From Oricola sp. (GTDB lineage: Bacteria > Pseudomonadota > Alphaproteobacteria > Rhizobiales > Rhizobiaceae): a stretch of 64,000 bases of DNA. The stretch's first letter is position 1; the number at the start of each line of letters is the position of its first letter. This document shows, piece after piece, positions 20,546 to 29,887 of the stretch. The notes under the pieces were generated by a model that did not search any database, had not been told where the DNA came from, and was given only the letters and a program-made list of their open reading frames with translations. Location: positions 481,223-545,222 of the forward strand of contig NZ_JALEGV010000041.1 of assembly GCF_022763245.1 (NCBI RefSeq). The letters are read 5' to 3'. The position numbers and the translations under genes are program-made.

Positions 20546-21853
20546 TCATGCAGCCGCTTGCATTGACGAACGTGGCCACTCGACAACGACATCCGCGCCT
20601 TTTCCTGCCGAGAACGCGTTGGAGAAGCGGACGCTCGCGCCCGACCGTTCCAGAAGCGTCTTGGCGATGAAGATGCCGAGCCCCAGCCCACCGCCGCCGT
20701 TTCGCGGCCGGTTGGCGGCGCGCGACAGCTTCAGGTCCGGCTCGCCGAGATGCTCCAGCACCTCCGGCGGGAAACCCGGCCCGTCGTCGATGATGCGCAC
20801 CCTGACCGTGTCGGCGTCCCAGGCAAGCCGGATCTCGACGCGCTCGCGCGCGAAATCGACGGCGTTCTCGACGAGGTTGCCGAGACCGTAGAGGATGCCC
20901 GGATTGCGCTGGCAGACGGGCTCCGTGCCGGCATTGCGCTCCACCGTCGGCGCGATAGTGATGCCGAATTCGCGATGCGGCGCGATCACCTCCTCGAGCA
21001 TCGTGCGCAGCGCCAGCCGCGTCATGTGGTTTTCCTCGCCCGCGCCGAGCGTGCTCAGCCGCCTCAGGATCTCGCGGCAGCGGTCGGCCTGCGTGCGCAG
21101 GAGCGCGATGTCGTCGCGCAGGTTGTCCGGGTCCAGCGGTTCGCGCGCCATCTCCTTGGCGACCAGCGAGATGGTGGCAAGCGGCGTGCCGAGCTCGTGG
21201 GCGGCGGCCGCCGCCATCCCGTCCAGCGCCGAGATGTGCTGCTCGCGCTGCAGCACCAGTTCGGTGGCCGCCAGTGCGTCCGACAGTCGCCGGGCCTCTT
21301 CCGCCACGCGGTAGGCGTAGAGCGCGGTGAACACCATCATCGAGACGACCGCCACCCACATGCCGGCGACGAAGATCAGCGGAATGTCGATCAGGCGGTG
21401 CGGATACCACGGCAGCGGCAGGTGCACGAAGGCGAGCGCGCTGGCGAAGGCCGCCGTGATCAGGGCGAGGATCACGGTGAAGCGCGGCGGCAGCGTCGTC
21501 GCCGAGATGATCACGGGCACCACCAGCAGGATGCAGAAGGGATTGGTCAGCCCGCCGGTGAGCGCCAGCAGCCCGGCCAGTTGCGCGACGTCGAAGATCA
21601 GCACGGCGAACACGCCGACCGGGCGCAGGCGCTTGTTGGCGGGAAACAGCTTCGACAGCGCCATGTTGAGGATCGCGGCGAGGGCGATCAGGAACAGGCA
21701 GGCGACGATCGGCAGTTCGAACCGCAGCACGAGCGCGACGAATGTCACCGCCGCGAGCTGCCCCGTGATGGCGAGCCAGCGCGTGTTCGTGATTGTCGAG
21801 AGGCGCAGACGGCGATTGCCGAACCCCGTCCCGGTGCCGAGATCATATTCCAT
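20546..21853 (-). CDS. actS: Redox-sensing membrane histidine kinase of the ActS/RegB/PrrB family
   Basis: 435 residues with six hydrophobic segments in the first 190 residues. The quinone-sensing loop ALTGGLTNPFCILL is present. The phospho-accepting His219 is in HELGTPLATI, and Cys259 (ADRCREIL) lies 40 residues after it, the same distance as between the His and the redox-active Cys of RegB. ATPase boxes N (LVENAVDFA) and G (DDGPGFP, GLGLGIFIAK) complete the kinase. The protein passes redox state to ActR, encoded 43 bases downstream. Confidence 0.94.
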   Translation of the reverse strand: MEYDLGTGTGFGNRRLRLSTITNTRWLAITGQLAAVTFVALVLRFELPIVACLFLIALAAILNMALSKLFPANKRLRPVGVFAVLIFDVAQLAGLLALTGGLTNPFCILLVVPVIISATTLPPRFTVILALITAAFASALAFVHLPLPWYPHRLIDIPLIFVAGMWVAVVSMMVFTALYAYRVAEEARRLSDALAATELVLQREQHISALDGMAAAAAHELGTPLATISLVAKEMAREPLDPDNLRDDIALLRTQADRCREILRRLSTLGAGEENHMTRLALRTMLEEVIAPHREFGITIAPTVERNAGTEPVCQRNPGILYGLGNLVENAVDFARERVEIRLAWDADTVRVRIIDDGPGFPPEVLEHLGEPDLKLSRAANRPRNGGGGLGLGIFIAKTLLERSGASVRFSNAFSAGKGADVVVEWPRSSMQAAA

Positions 21854-21908
21854 ATTGCGTATATACGATGCGCATTTGGGTTTTTAAACGCGTTACGGAC
21901 ACGCTTGC

Positions 21909-24380
21909 TCAGGACCTCGGCTTGGCGCGGGTCGTGGGGTCCGTGTTGGCCGGATCCTCGGGCCAGACATGTTTCGGATAGCGCCCGCGCAGATCGGCGC
22001 GAACCGCCGCCCAGGATCCCGCCCAGAAGCCTGGCAGGTCCTGCGTGCGCTGGATCGGCCGATGCGCCGGAGACAGCAATTCGAAGGTCAGCGGCACCGA
22101 GCCGCCGGCGATCGAAGGGTGAACCTTCAGGCCGAACAGTTCCTGCACGCGGATCGAGACGACCGGCGCCGCGCCGTCGGCCGGATAGTCGAGCAGGATG
22201 CGGCTGCCGGTCGGCGCGGTGAAGCGCGACGGGGCGAGGTCGTCGATGCGACGCTGCTCGCCCGGCGGCACCAGCAGCATCAGCGCGTCGCGCAGGGCCG
22301 CCGAATCGAGCCCCGAAAGGGTCACGGCACCCTGCAGGAAGGGCGCGATCCAGTCCTCCAGCCGCTCCAGCAGCGCGGTGTCGTCCATGGCCGGCCACGG
22401 CGCGCCGAGCCTGGCATGCAGCCATGCGAGACGGGCGCGCAGCTGCGCGACCTCCTTCGACCATGGCAGAAGCCCCAGCCCATGGGTGCGGATGCCGGCG
22501 AGGAGCGCCGCGGTCGCCGCTTCGCCCGGCTCCACCCGTGCGGGCGCGCGCGACAGGATCACCGCGCCGAGCCGTTCGACCCGCCGGGCGGTCAGGGCGC
22601 CTTTCTCCTTGTCGAAATCCACCTGTTCGCCGCGTTCGATGCGGTCCGCCAGCCGGTCGCGCACCTCGTCTTCCGCCACGGCGGTTGCGGCGGTCACCCG
22701 GCCCTCGCGGGTGGCGCCGGTGACGTCGGCGACGACGACGAAGTCCGCGCCGGCCAGCGCCTCGGTCTCCTCCATGAAGACGCCGCGGCCATTGGCCATG
22801 ACGAAGGTGCCGTGCCGCGCGCCGCCGCGGGCCTTGGCCACCCGGTCCGGATAGGCGTCGAGCAGCATCGCGCCGGCGCCCGACAGGGCGTCGCCTTTCG
22901 GCAGTCGCAGGCCGGAGACGCTGCGCTTCGCCAAGTCGCGCAGCCGCGCAAGCTGCCCGCCCTTGCCGCGCAGCGCCGCATCCAGGCGGTGGCCGATGTC
23001 GATCCCGGGTCCGCCCGCGCCCCGCTCGGTGACGAGCAGCGCCAGCAGCATGCGCCGAAACGCGTCCTCGCGCCCTTGCGCCGACACCACCATGGCGGCC
23101 AGCCGCGCCGGCAGGGCCAGGTCGCGCATCGCCTCGCCCTTGGCGGTCAGGGCGCCCTTCGCGTCCAGCGCGCCCAGCATGGTCAAAAGCGCGCGCGCCT
23201 CGTTGAGCGCCGGCTTGGGCGGCGGGTCGAGGAAGCGGAGCTGCGCGGGATCCGCGACGCCCCAGGCGAGGCAGTCCAGCGTCAGCGAGGTCAGGTCGGC
23301 ATTGAGGATCTCGGGCGGATCGAAGGCGGCGAGCGCGCGCGTCTGTTCCTCGCGCCACAGCCGGATCGCGATGCCGGGTTCCGTGCGACCCGCGCGTCCG
23401 GCCCGCTGCGTCGCCGCGGCCTGGCTGACGCGCCCGGTCTCCAGCCGCGTGAGGCCCGAGCCGGGGTCGAAGACGGGTCGTCGCGCGAGGCCGGAATCGA
23501 TCACGACGCGCACTCCGTCGATGGTGATCGAGGTCTCGGCGATCGCCGTCGCCAGCACGATCTTGCGGGTGCCGGGCTCGGGCGGCCGGATGGCGCGGTC
23601 CTGCTCGGCAATGTCCATCATGCCGTAGAGCGGCGCGGCAAAGGCGCCTGCGGGCAGGCGCCCCTTCAGCGTCTCGGCCACCCGGCGGATCTCGCCCTGG
23701 CCCGGCAGGAAGACGAGCAGGCTGCCGGTCTCCTCCGCCAGCGTCTTGCGGATGACACGGGCGACCGCCTGTTCGACGCGCTCGGTGCCCGGCCGGTCCT
23801 CGTGGCGGATGTCGACGGGAAAGGCGCGGCCCGCGCTTTCGATGACGGGCGCGTCGCCGAGCAGCGCGGCCACGCGGGCCCCGTCCAGCGTCGCCGACAT
23901 GACGAGGATGCGCAGATCCTCGCGCAGCCCCTCCTGCACGTCGAGCGCGAGCGCCAGGCCGAAATCGGCGTCGAGGCTGCGCTCGTGATATTCGTCGAAC
24001 AGGATCGCGCCGATGCCTGAAAGCTCCGGGTCGCCGGTGATCATCCGCTGGAACACGCCCTCGGTCACCACCTCGATGCGCGTCTTCGGCCCGACCCGGG
24101 TGTCGAGGCGCATGCGGTAGCCGACCGTTTCGCCGACCTTCTCGCCGAGCAGTTCGGCCATGCGCCGCGCCGCGGCCCGGGCGGCGAGCCGGCGGGGCTC
24201 CAGGAGGATGATCTTCGCGCCGTCCAGCCAGTCCGCGTCGAGCAGCGCCAGCGGCACGAGCGTGGTCTTGCCTGCGCCGGGCGGCGCGACGAGCACCGCG
24301 GCCGGGCCGGCGGAGAGCGCGCCCGCCAGATCGCCGAGGATCTCGGTGACCGGCAGGCCGGGCAGGGGCTTCACGCTCAT
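21909..24380 (-). CDS. hrpB: ATP-dependent RNA helicase HrpB (DExH box)
   Basis: 823 residues. Walker A is APPGAGKTTLVPLALL near residue 35, the DExH motif DEYHERSLDADFG near 129, motif III SATLDG near 160 and motif VI QRAGRAGRTEPG near 327. The HrpB-specific C-terminal domain ends the protein. HrpB is a DEAH-type helicase of unclear cellular role. Its start overlaps the stop of the upstream ABC ATPase gene by 4 bases, tying it to the ynjBCD-like operon. Confidence 0.93.
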   Translation of the reverse strand: MSVKPLPGLPVTEILGDLAGALSAGPAAVLVAPPGAGKTTLVPLALLDADWLDGAKIILLEPRRLAARAAARRMAELLGEKVGETVGYRMRLDTRVGPKTRIEVVTEGVFQRMITGDPELSGIGAILFDEYHERSLDADFGLALALDVQEGLREDLRILVMSATLDGARVAALLGDAPVIESAGRAFPVDIRHEDRPGTERVEQAVARVIRKTLAEETGSLLVFLPGQGEIRRVAETLKGRLPAGAFAAPLYGMMDIAEQDRAIRPPEPGTRKIVLATAIAETSITIDGVRVVIDSGLARRPVFDPGSGLTRLETGRVSQAAATQRAGRAGRTEPGIAIRLWREEQTRALAAFDPPEILNADLTSLTLDCLAWGVADPAQLRFLDPPPKPALNEARALLTMLGALDAKGALTAKGEAMRDLALPARLAAMVVSAQGREDAFRRMLLALLVTERGAGGPGIDIGHRLDAALRGKGGQLARLRDLAKRSVSGLRLPKGDALSGAGAMLLDAYPDRVAKARGGARHGTFVMANGRGVFMEETEALAGADFVVVADVTGATREGRVTAATAVAEDEVRDRLADRIERGEQVDFDKEKGALTARRVERLGAVILSRAPARVEPGEAATAALLAGIRTHGLGLLPWSKEVAQLRARLAWLHARLGAPWPAMDDTALLERLEDWIAPFLQGAVTLSGLDSAALRDALMLLVPPGEQRRIDDLAPSRFTAPTGSRILLDYPADGAAPVVSIRVQELFGLKVHPSIAGGSVPLTFELLSPAHRPIQRTQDLPGFWAGSWAAVRADLRGRYPKHVWPEDPANTDPTTRAKPRS

Positions 24381-25036
24381 GGCGCCCCGGTTCCGATCTC
24401 GATCACCGTTCCGCCGGCCGCCTTCGCGTCCGCCTCGTCATGGGTGACGAGGATCACCGGCAGGCGCGAGCGTAGCGCGCGCTCGAAGACGAGATCGCGA
24501 ATCTGGTCGCGCAGCCGCATGTCGAGCTTGGAGAAGGGTTCGTCCAAGAGCAGGAAATTGGGTTCGGCGAGCAGCACCCGGGCAAGCGCCACCCGCGCCT
24601 TCTGCCCGCCCGACAGCGTGTCGGGGTCGCGGTCGAAGAAATCCTCCAGCCCGACATCGGCGAGCGCCGCCTCGGCGCGGGCGCGCCGTGCCGCCTTGCC
24701 CTTCACGCTGTCGGGCAGCGCGAAGACCAGATTGCCGCCGACCGACATGTGCGGAAACAGGAGCGCGTCCTGGAACAGGATGCCGGCATGGCGCTCCTGC
24801 GCCGGCAGCGCGATGATGTCGCGTCCGCCGCAGAGCACCCGTCCCGACGATTGGAAGACCGGATCGAGAAACCCGCCGATATAGGCGAGCAGCGTCGATT
24901 TGCCAGAGCCGGACGGCCCCATCACCGTCAGCGTCTCGCCAGGCCGCACATGGCTGTCGACGGCCAGCAATTCGCGTCCGTCAAGCAGGATGCGCACAGC
25001 ATCGAGGCGAAGGCCGGCATGGGTCTCGTCAGGCAA
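24377..25036 (-). CDS. ynjD: ABC transporter ATPase, YnjD-like
   Basis: 219 residues from a TTG start at 25036; an in-frame stop lies 18 bases upstream and GGAG sits 6 bases before the TTG, so TTG is the best start. Walker A GPSGSGKSTLL, signature LSGGQKARVALAR, Walker B FLLLDEPFSKLD and the H-loop VTHDEADAKA are all present. It powers the adjacent fused permease and binding protein. The three-gene set resembles E. coli YnjBCD, an importer with unproven substrate related to thiamine/iron-type systems. Confidence 0.85.
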   Translation of the reverse strand: MPDETHAGLRLDAVRILLDGRELLAVDSHVRPGETLTVMGPSGSGKSTLLAYIGGFLDPVFQSSGRVLCGGRDIIALPAQERHAGILFQDALLFPHMSVGGNLVFALPDSVKGKAARRARAEAALADVGLEDFFDRDPDTLSGGQKARVALARVLLAEPNFLLLDEPFSKLDMRLRDQIRDLVFERALRSRLPVILVTHDEADAKAAGGTVIEIGTGAP

Positions 25037-25054
25037 GCTTGGCTCCGGGTCGGG

Positions 25055-26734
25055 TCAGGCGACTTTCATGGCGCGGCGGTTGCGGAAAAGCAACGCCGGC
25101 ACGATTGCGGCAAGGGCGAAGCCGAGAAACGGCAACAGCATCTGCAGGAAGGCGTAGATGCCGATCACGCGGCGGTTGCCGCCCGCGCCCAGCGCGACGG
25201 CCTCGGTCGTGATCGTCACCAGGCGCCCCGCGCCGATGAGCAGCGTCGGCAGATACTGGCCCACGGAGACGGCGAAGCCGACGGCCATGGCGGTGAGCAC
25301 GGCACGCGCCAGTATCGGCAGGCGGATAGCCAGGAAGGTCGTGCGCCTGCCCTTGCCGAGGCCGGCCGCGATCGCCTCGAAGCGCCGGTCGAAGGCGCGC
25401 CAGGGCGCCGACAGCGACAGGAAGACATAGGGCAGCACGAAGACCATGTGGACGAGGACCAGCGCCGTCCATGTCGCACCGACGCCGCCATGGGTGAGGA
25501 ACAGCTTCAGGCCGAAGACGAAGCCGGCCTGCGGGACGAGCAACGGCAGATAGAGGAAGAACAGCGCCCGGTTGCCGCCGCTGCGGCCGGTCTCGCGCTC
25601 GCGCTCCAGGCTGGCGATGACGATCGCAGCGGAGAGGAGCGTGGCCGCCAGCCCCACCGTGATCGTCGTGACCAGCGGATCGCCGATCCGCGGCAGCGTC
25701 TGCGACCAGCCGCGCAGCGACAGCGAGGCCGGCAGGACATTGGGAAACTGCCAGAGACCCGAGATCGACCAGAGCGCCAGCACGGCAAGGCCGCCGAACA
25801 CGATCAGCGTCGTCAGCCCCATCGCCACGATCGCGACAAGGCGCGGCGCCATGTCGGCCTTGTAGCGCCGTCCGCGGCCGGCGAGCCGCCGCATCGCCAT
25901 GCCGCAGAGCTTCTCCAGTCCCAGCCAGATGACGAGCGCGGCCAGCGTGACGCCGAGCTGCAGCACGGCGCCTGACGAGGCCATGAAGCGCGAGGAGAGA
26001 TCGGGGTCGTTCATCCATTCCACCAGCCGCACCGGCAGGGCGGCCGGCGTGGTCGGACCGAGAATGACGGCCACATCGACGGCCGACGACGCGAAGGCGA
26101 TCACGGCGAAGACGGCAAGCCGGATCTGCCGATAGATCGCCGGCCATGTCGTGAACAGGAAGCCGGCGACGCGCCCGTAGCCGAGCGAGGCGGAAAGCCG
26201 CGAAGCGGAGGCGAGCGGCACCTGCGGCAGGGCGGCCAGCGCGATCAGCAGCAGGAACGGCACTTCCTTCACGATCAGCCCCGCCATCAGCGACAGGCCG
26301 AGCGAATCATGCACGATCAGCCAGTCGGGCGGCCGCGTCCAGCCGGTCGCCCAGGGCGAGAACAGCCGCGCCAGGAAGCCGGACGGCGCGATCATGAAGG
26401 CGAGGCCGAAGGCAGCGGCGGCGTGCGGCACGGCAAGCAAGGGCGAGACCAGGGACTGGATGACGCGGAACGGCCGCGTCTGCGACCAGCCGCCGATGAA
26501 GAGGGCGACCAGCCCGACCGAGACCGCGGCCGTCACCACCCCGGCGGCCAGCGCGATGGCGCAGGATCGCGCCAGCCCCGGCTGGGCCAGCACCTCGCCG
26601 AACGGTTCCAGCGACAGGCTGTCGCCGCCCAGAGCCGGCAGATAGCCGAAGGCCGGCAGCACCGTGCCCGCCAGCCCGCCGATCACCGGCAGGGCCAGTA
26701 TGGCGATGGCGAGCGCGGGCGCGAAGCGCAGCAC
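25055..26734 (-). CDS. ynjC: ABC transporter fused permease, YnjC-like
   Basis: 559 residues with about 12 hydrophobic segments in two repeated binding-protein-dependent permease halves. The EAA-type loops are visible as SASLGYGRVAGFLFTTWP in the first half and AAGLGKGRRTTFLAIRLP in the second. The fused form is characteristic of YnjC and of ThiP/FbpB-type inner-membrane permeases. It follows the binding protein gene by 15 bases. Confidence 0.88.
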   Translation of the reverse strand: MLRFAPALAIAILALPVIGGLAGTVLPAFGYLPALGGDSLSLEPFGEVLAQPGLARSCAIALAAGVVTAAVSVGLVALFIGGWSQTRPFRVIQSLVSPLLAVPHAAAAFGLAFMIAPSGFLARLFSPWATGWTRPPDWLIVHDSLGLSLMAGLIVKEVPFLLLIALAALPQVPLASASRLSASLGYGRVAGFLFTTWPAIYRQIRLAVFAVIAFASSAVDVAVILGPTTPAALPVRLVEWMNDPDLSSRFMASSGAVLQLGVTLAALVIWLGLEKLCGMAMRRLAGRGRRYKADMAPRLVAIVAMGLTTLIVFGGLAVLALWSISGLWQFPNVLPASLSLRGWSQTLPRIGDPLVTTITVGLAATLLSAAIVIASLERERETGRSGGNRALFFLYLPLLVPQAGFVFGLKLFLTHGGVGATWTALVLVHMVFVLPYVFLSLSAPWRAFDRRFEAIAAGLGKGRRTTFLAIRLPILARAVLTAMAVGFAVSVGQYLPTLLIGAGRLVTITTEAVALGAGGNRRVIGIYAFLQMLLPFLGFALAAIVPALLFRNRRAMKVA

Positions 26735-26749
26735 GGGGGCGTCTGAAGG

Positions 26750-27970
26750 TCAGTTGGCGACGCCGTAGCGGCGCGCCCATTCCTCCTCGATCATCGCCAT
26801 CCAGGACGGGTGCGGTTCCGGCAGGGCGGGGCCGAGTTCCTCGGGCTTGAGCGTGGCGACGCCGAGGTCGAGCGCCTCGAAGCGGGCGCGGTCCTGGTCG
26901 TCGAGCTTGCCGATCGCGAGAACCGTCGGATCGCCCCAGACGGTCGGATCCTGCTTGCGCGCCTGGGCTTCCGGGGACAGCAGGAAATTGGCCGTCACCA
27001 GCGCGCCGGCCTTGGCCGCGGCATTGTAGGGGATGGCGACGAAATGCGTGTTCGCCAGCGTGCCGCCGGAGAAGGTGAAGGAGCGCACGGTGTCGGGCAG
27101 CAGGTCGTTGGCGATCGCCGAAGAGGCCTCGGCAGGGTTGAAGGCGAAAGTGATGTCGAGTTCGCCGTCGGCGAGAAGCTGGCTCATCGACGGGTAGTCC
27201 TTCGGAAAGGCGCGTGCCGACCGCCAGAGATGGGGATGCAGCGCATCGAGATAGGCAAAGAGCGGCGCGGTCAGGTCGGCGAACTCGTCGGCCTTCACCG
27301 GTTCCAGCAGCTTCGCCGGATCCTCGATCTTCTCCGACAGGATCTGCTTGAGGAAGGACGAGCCGATGAAGTCCGGCGGCTGCGGATAGGAGAAGCGGCC
27401 GGGGTTTTCCGTCGCCCATTCCAGCAGCGCGTCGGCGGAATCCGGCAGGTCGGAGGCATCCGTGCGCGCGCTGTCGTGGAAGAACACCAGCTTGGCCATG
27501 CCCCAGGGCGATTCCATGCCGTCCGTCGGGATCGTGAAATCCGTCGTGATGGTCGGCTTGGTCTCGACGTCGACATAGCTCCAGTTGGGCAGTTGCTGCG
27601 CCCAGCCGGGACCGTAGAGCAGGCCCTGCCGCTTCATCGAGGCGAAGTTCTCGCCATTGATCCAGATGAGGTCGATCGTGCCGTCCTCGTCCTTGCCGGC
27701 CGCCTTCTCCGTCACCACGGTGGCGACCGCGTTGGCGGTGTCGTCGAGCTTCACATGCACCAGCTTGACGCCGAAGCGGTCGGCCAGGACGTCGCCGACC
27801 CAGTCGACATAGGCGTTGATGTTTTCCGAGCCGCCCCAGGCGTTCCAGTAGACAGTCTGCCCCTTCGCGTCGGCGAGAACGGCGTCCCAGTTTGCGGCGT
27901 TCGGCTCGGCGGCCGTCGCGAGCGACGTGGACAGGAACAATGCGGCGAGCGCGGCGGAAACGAATCGCAT
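26750..27970 (-). CDS. ynjB: ABC transporter periplasmic binding protein, YnjB-like
   Basis: 406 residues from the ATG at 27970 (MRFVSAALAALFLSTSLATAAE), chosen because it begins a Sec signal peptide with an AXA cleavage site at about residue 21. The longer upstream open frame is spurious. The YQTVYWNAWGGSENINAYVDW-type opening is seen as QTVYWNAWGGSENINAY, and LIWINGENFASMKRQGLLYG follows, both typical of the YnjB family (COG4134). The ligand is unknown. It is the first gene of the binding protein-permease-ATPase-hrpB unit. No thiamine riboswitch is visible upstream. Confidence 0.87.
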   Translation of the reverse strand: MRFVSAALAALFLSTSLATAAEPNAANWDAVLADAKGQTVYWNAWGGSENINAYVDWVGDVLADRFGVKLVHVKLDDTANAVATVVTEKAAGKDEDGTIDLIWINGENFASMKRQGLLYGPGWAQQLPNWSYVDVETKPTITTDFTIPTDGMESPWGMAKLVFFHDSARTDASDLPDSADALLEWATENPGRFSYPQPPDFIGSSFLKQILSEKIEDPAKLLEPVKADEFADLTAPLFAYLDALHPHLWRSARAFPKDYPSMSQLLADGELDITFAFNPAEASSAIANDLLPDTVRSFTFSGGTLANTHFVAIPYNAAAKAGALVTANFLLSPEAQARKQDPTVWGDPTVLAIGKLDDQDRARFEALDLGVATLKPEELGPALPEPHPSWMAMIEEEWARRYGVAN

Positions 27971-28113
27971 CGGGAAACCCCTTCGGACAGGCGGACAATC
28001 GTGAGGGCGAACCATAGATGGGGCCGCGCCGAGGTCAATCGGCGGCCCGCTACACGGTTTCTCACATTCCGGTGAGAGGGGCGTGTCACCGCGCCCGCTC
28101 GAGAGGAGGGAAC

Positions 28114-28536
28114 TCAGTCGCGCTGGGCGATCTCGATCCTGCGGACGAGCTTTTCGGGCTGCGGCCGGTCGAGGTCGATGGCGAGCAGGCCGTTCTTCAG
28201 TTCCGCGCCGAGCACGCGCATGCCGTCGGCGAGCACGAAGGCTTTCTGGAACTGCCGCGCCGCGATGCCGCGGTGCAGGAACTCGCGCTGCGTCTCGTCC
28301 TCGGCCTGCCGGCCGCGGATGACGAGTTGCGAATCCTCGGTGGCGATTTCCAGGTCGTCGATGGAGAAGCCGGCGACGGCCAGCGTGATGCGCAGCACGT
28401 CGGCGCCGTCGCAAACGACGCGCTCGATATTGTAGGGGGGATAGCCGTCGGAGCTCTTGGCGATGCGCTCGAGCGACTTTTCGATCGTTTCGAAGCCGAC
28501 GAGCAGCGGGCTCGAAAAGGGCGGTACGCGCGCCAT
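28114..28536 (-). CDS. Hsp20-family small heat shock protein
   Basis: 140 residues from the ATG at 28536. The alpha-crystallin domain runs through LRITLAVAGFSIDDLEIATEDSQLVI to VLGAELKNGLLAIDLDRP, with the conserved G-X-L motif as GLL. The N-terminal FETIEKSLERIAKSSDGYPPYNIE matches class A rhizobial IbpA-like proteins. It is an ATP-independent holdase chaperone that prevents aggregation. I could not convincingly fit a ROSE thermosensor in its leader. Confidence 0.92.
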   Translation of the reverse strand: MARVPPFSSPLLVGFETIEKSLERIAKSSDGYPPYNIERVVCDGADVLRITLAVAGFSIDDLEIATEDSQLVIRGRQAEDETQREFLHRGIAARQFQKAFVLADGMRVLGAELKNGLLAIDLDRPQPEKLVRRIEIAQRD

Positions 28537-28649
28537 GCCATGTCCTTTCAAGCGAAGCGACATTTTCTGGCGAACCCGACGATGGCATTCGCCCCTCCGA
28601 CTGATATGGTTTGGCCCTTACGCGATTGCAAGCATCTGACAGGGGCAAC

Positions 28650-29591
28650 ATGACCGAGCGCCGCGCCATCATCATCGACACCGATCCGGGCCAGGACGAC
28701 GCGTTGGCGATCCTGCTGGCGCTGGCCAGCCCGGAATTCGACGTCCTCGGGATCACCGCCGTCGCCGGCAACGTCCCGCTGCCGCTGACCCAGACCAACG
28801 TCCGCAAGGTCTGCGAACTGGCCGGCCGGACCGACGTCAGGGTCTTCGCCGGCGCGTCGCGGCCGCTCGTGCGCGATCTCGTCACGGCCGAATACGTTCA
28901 CGGCAAGACCGGCCTCGACGGCCCGGAACTGTCTGAACCCGTTATGGAATTGCAGGCCCAGCACGGCGTCGACTTCATCGTCGAAACGGTGCGCGAACGC
29001 GCTTCCGGCGAGGTGACGCTGTGCACGCTCGGCCCGCTGACCAACATCGCGCTGGCGCTCAACCGCGCACCCGACATCGCGCCGAAGATCCGCGAGATCG
29101 TCATGATGGGCGGCGGCTTCTTCGAAGGCGGCAACACCACCCCGGCCGCCGAGTTCAACATCTACGTCGACCCACACGCCGCCGCCGCCCTCTTCCACTC
29201 CGGGGTGCCGATCGTGATGATCCCGCTCGACTGCACACACAAGGCGCTGACGACGCGCGCCCGCATCGACGCGATGCGGGCGAAAGGCACCAAGGTGACG
29301 GATGCCGCCGCCGCGCTGATCGATTTCTTCGAGCGTTTCGACGAGGACAAATACGGCACCGACGGCGGCCCGCTGCACGATCCCTGCGTCATCGCCTGGC
29401 TGCTGCGGCCCGATCTGTTTTCAGGCCGCGACTGCAATGTCGAGATCGAGATCGGCTCGGAATTGACCATGGGCATGACGGTGGTCGACTGGTGGGGCGT
29501 GACCGACCGCCCGAAGAACGCCCACGTCATTCGCGACATCGATTCGGATGGGTTCTTCGCCCTCCTGACCGACCGCATCGCCCGGCTGTGA
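28650..29591 (+). CDS. Inosine/uridine-type nucleoside N-ribohydrolase
   Basis: 313 residues from the ATG at 28650, preceded by AGGGG. The calcium-binding signature DTDPGQDDALAIL is at residues 9-21, and the other metal and ribose contacts are seen in MMGGGFFEGGNTTPAAEFN and LHDPCVIAWLL. The enzyme splits ribonucleosides into base plus ribose for salvage. It is divergent from the Hsp20 gene and ends about 120 bases before tRNA-Leu. Base preference cannot be read from the sequence. Confidence 0.92.
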   Translation: MTERRAIIIDTDPGQDDALAILLALASPEFDVLGITAVAGNVPLPLTQTNVRKVCELAGRTDVRVFAGASRPLVRDLVTAEYVHGKTGLDGPELSEPVMELQAQHGVDFIVETVRERASGEVTLCTLGPLTNIALALNRAPDIAPKIREIVMMGGGFFEGGNTTPAAEFNIYVDPHAAAALFHSGVPIVMIPLDCTHKALTTRARIDAMRAKGTKVTDAAAALIDFFERFDEDKYGTDGGPLHDPCVIAWLLRPDLFSGRDCNVEIEIGSELTMGMTVVDWWGVTDRPKNAHVIRDIDSDGFFALLTDRIARL

Positions 29592-29714
29592 GCCGATCCA
29601 GGCGCCCACGGGCGGGGTCGGAAAAAATACGTCGAAAAATACCATTTCGGGCCCCGCAACGCCGTTGACTTGGCGCCCGCCGCACCTTAAACGGTGCGGC
29701 CTAGCCAAACCCGT

Positions 29715-29799
29715 GCCCAGATGGCGGAATTGGTAGACGCGCACGGTTCAGGTCCGTGTGCCGCAAGGCGTGGAGGTTCGAGTCCTCTTCTGGGCACCA
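29715..29799 (+). tRNA. tRNA-Leu (anticodon CAG)
   Basis: 85 bases with encoded CCA. The acceptor stem GCCCAGA pairs with TCTGGGC, followed by discriminator A. The anticodon stem CACGG/CCGTG encloses the loop TTCAGGT with anticodon CAG. A variable arm typical of class II tRNAs and the T arm GAGGTTCGAGTCCTC follow. A tyrosine integrase remnant starts 88 bases downstream pointing away, so this tRNA is the probable insertion site of the accessory DNA. Confidence 0.96.
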
Positions 29800-29802
29800 C
29801 TA

Positions 29803-29823
29803 GGCTTCTTGAAAGCCCTTTTT
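29803..29823 (+). terminator. Probable tRNA-Leu terminator
   Basis: GGCTT-CTTGA-AAGCC followed by CTTTTT: a short 5-bp hairpin and a T-run 4 bases after the tRNA CCA. The stem is weak, hence moderate confidence. Confidence 0.5.
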
Positions 29824-29854
29824 CTTCAATGATATCATAGACCTGAAGGTCCGA

Positions 29855-29875
29855 GCGGTACACATCGCGGTACAC
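29855..29875. repeat. 9-bp direct repeats GCGGTACAC between tRNA-Leu and the integrase
   Basis: GCGGTACAC occurs at 29855-29863 and again at 29867-29875, 12 bases apart start to start, just upstream of the integrase start. Tandem short repeats in this position are common as arm-type integrase binding sites; the role is inferred. Confidence 0.5.
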
Positions 29876-29887
29876 GAGGACTACACA

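Noticed and set aside
19951-20691. Longer actR product starting at 20691
   Set aside because: The extension overlaps the kinase gene and lacks homology; the ATG at 20502 gives the normal RegA-family length.
21969-24020. 683-codon plus-strand open frame opposite hrpB
   Set aside because: HrpB motifs are complete on the minus strand; the plus frame has the Arg/Gln/His-rich composition of a shadow.
27971-28113. Thiamine riboswitch upstream of the ynjB-like gene
   Set aside because: No THI-box core could be found in the leader, so thiamine control is not supported.
28537-28600. ROSE thermosensor or sigma-32 promoter upstream of the Hsp20 gene
   Set aside because: No convincing anti-Shine-Dalgarno pairing was found, and the best sigma-32-like elements are spaced too far apart.
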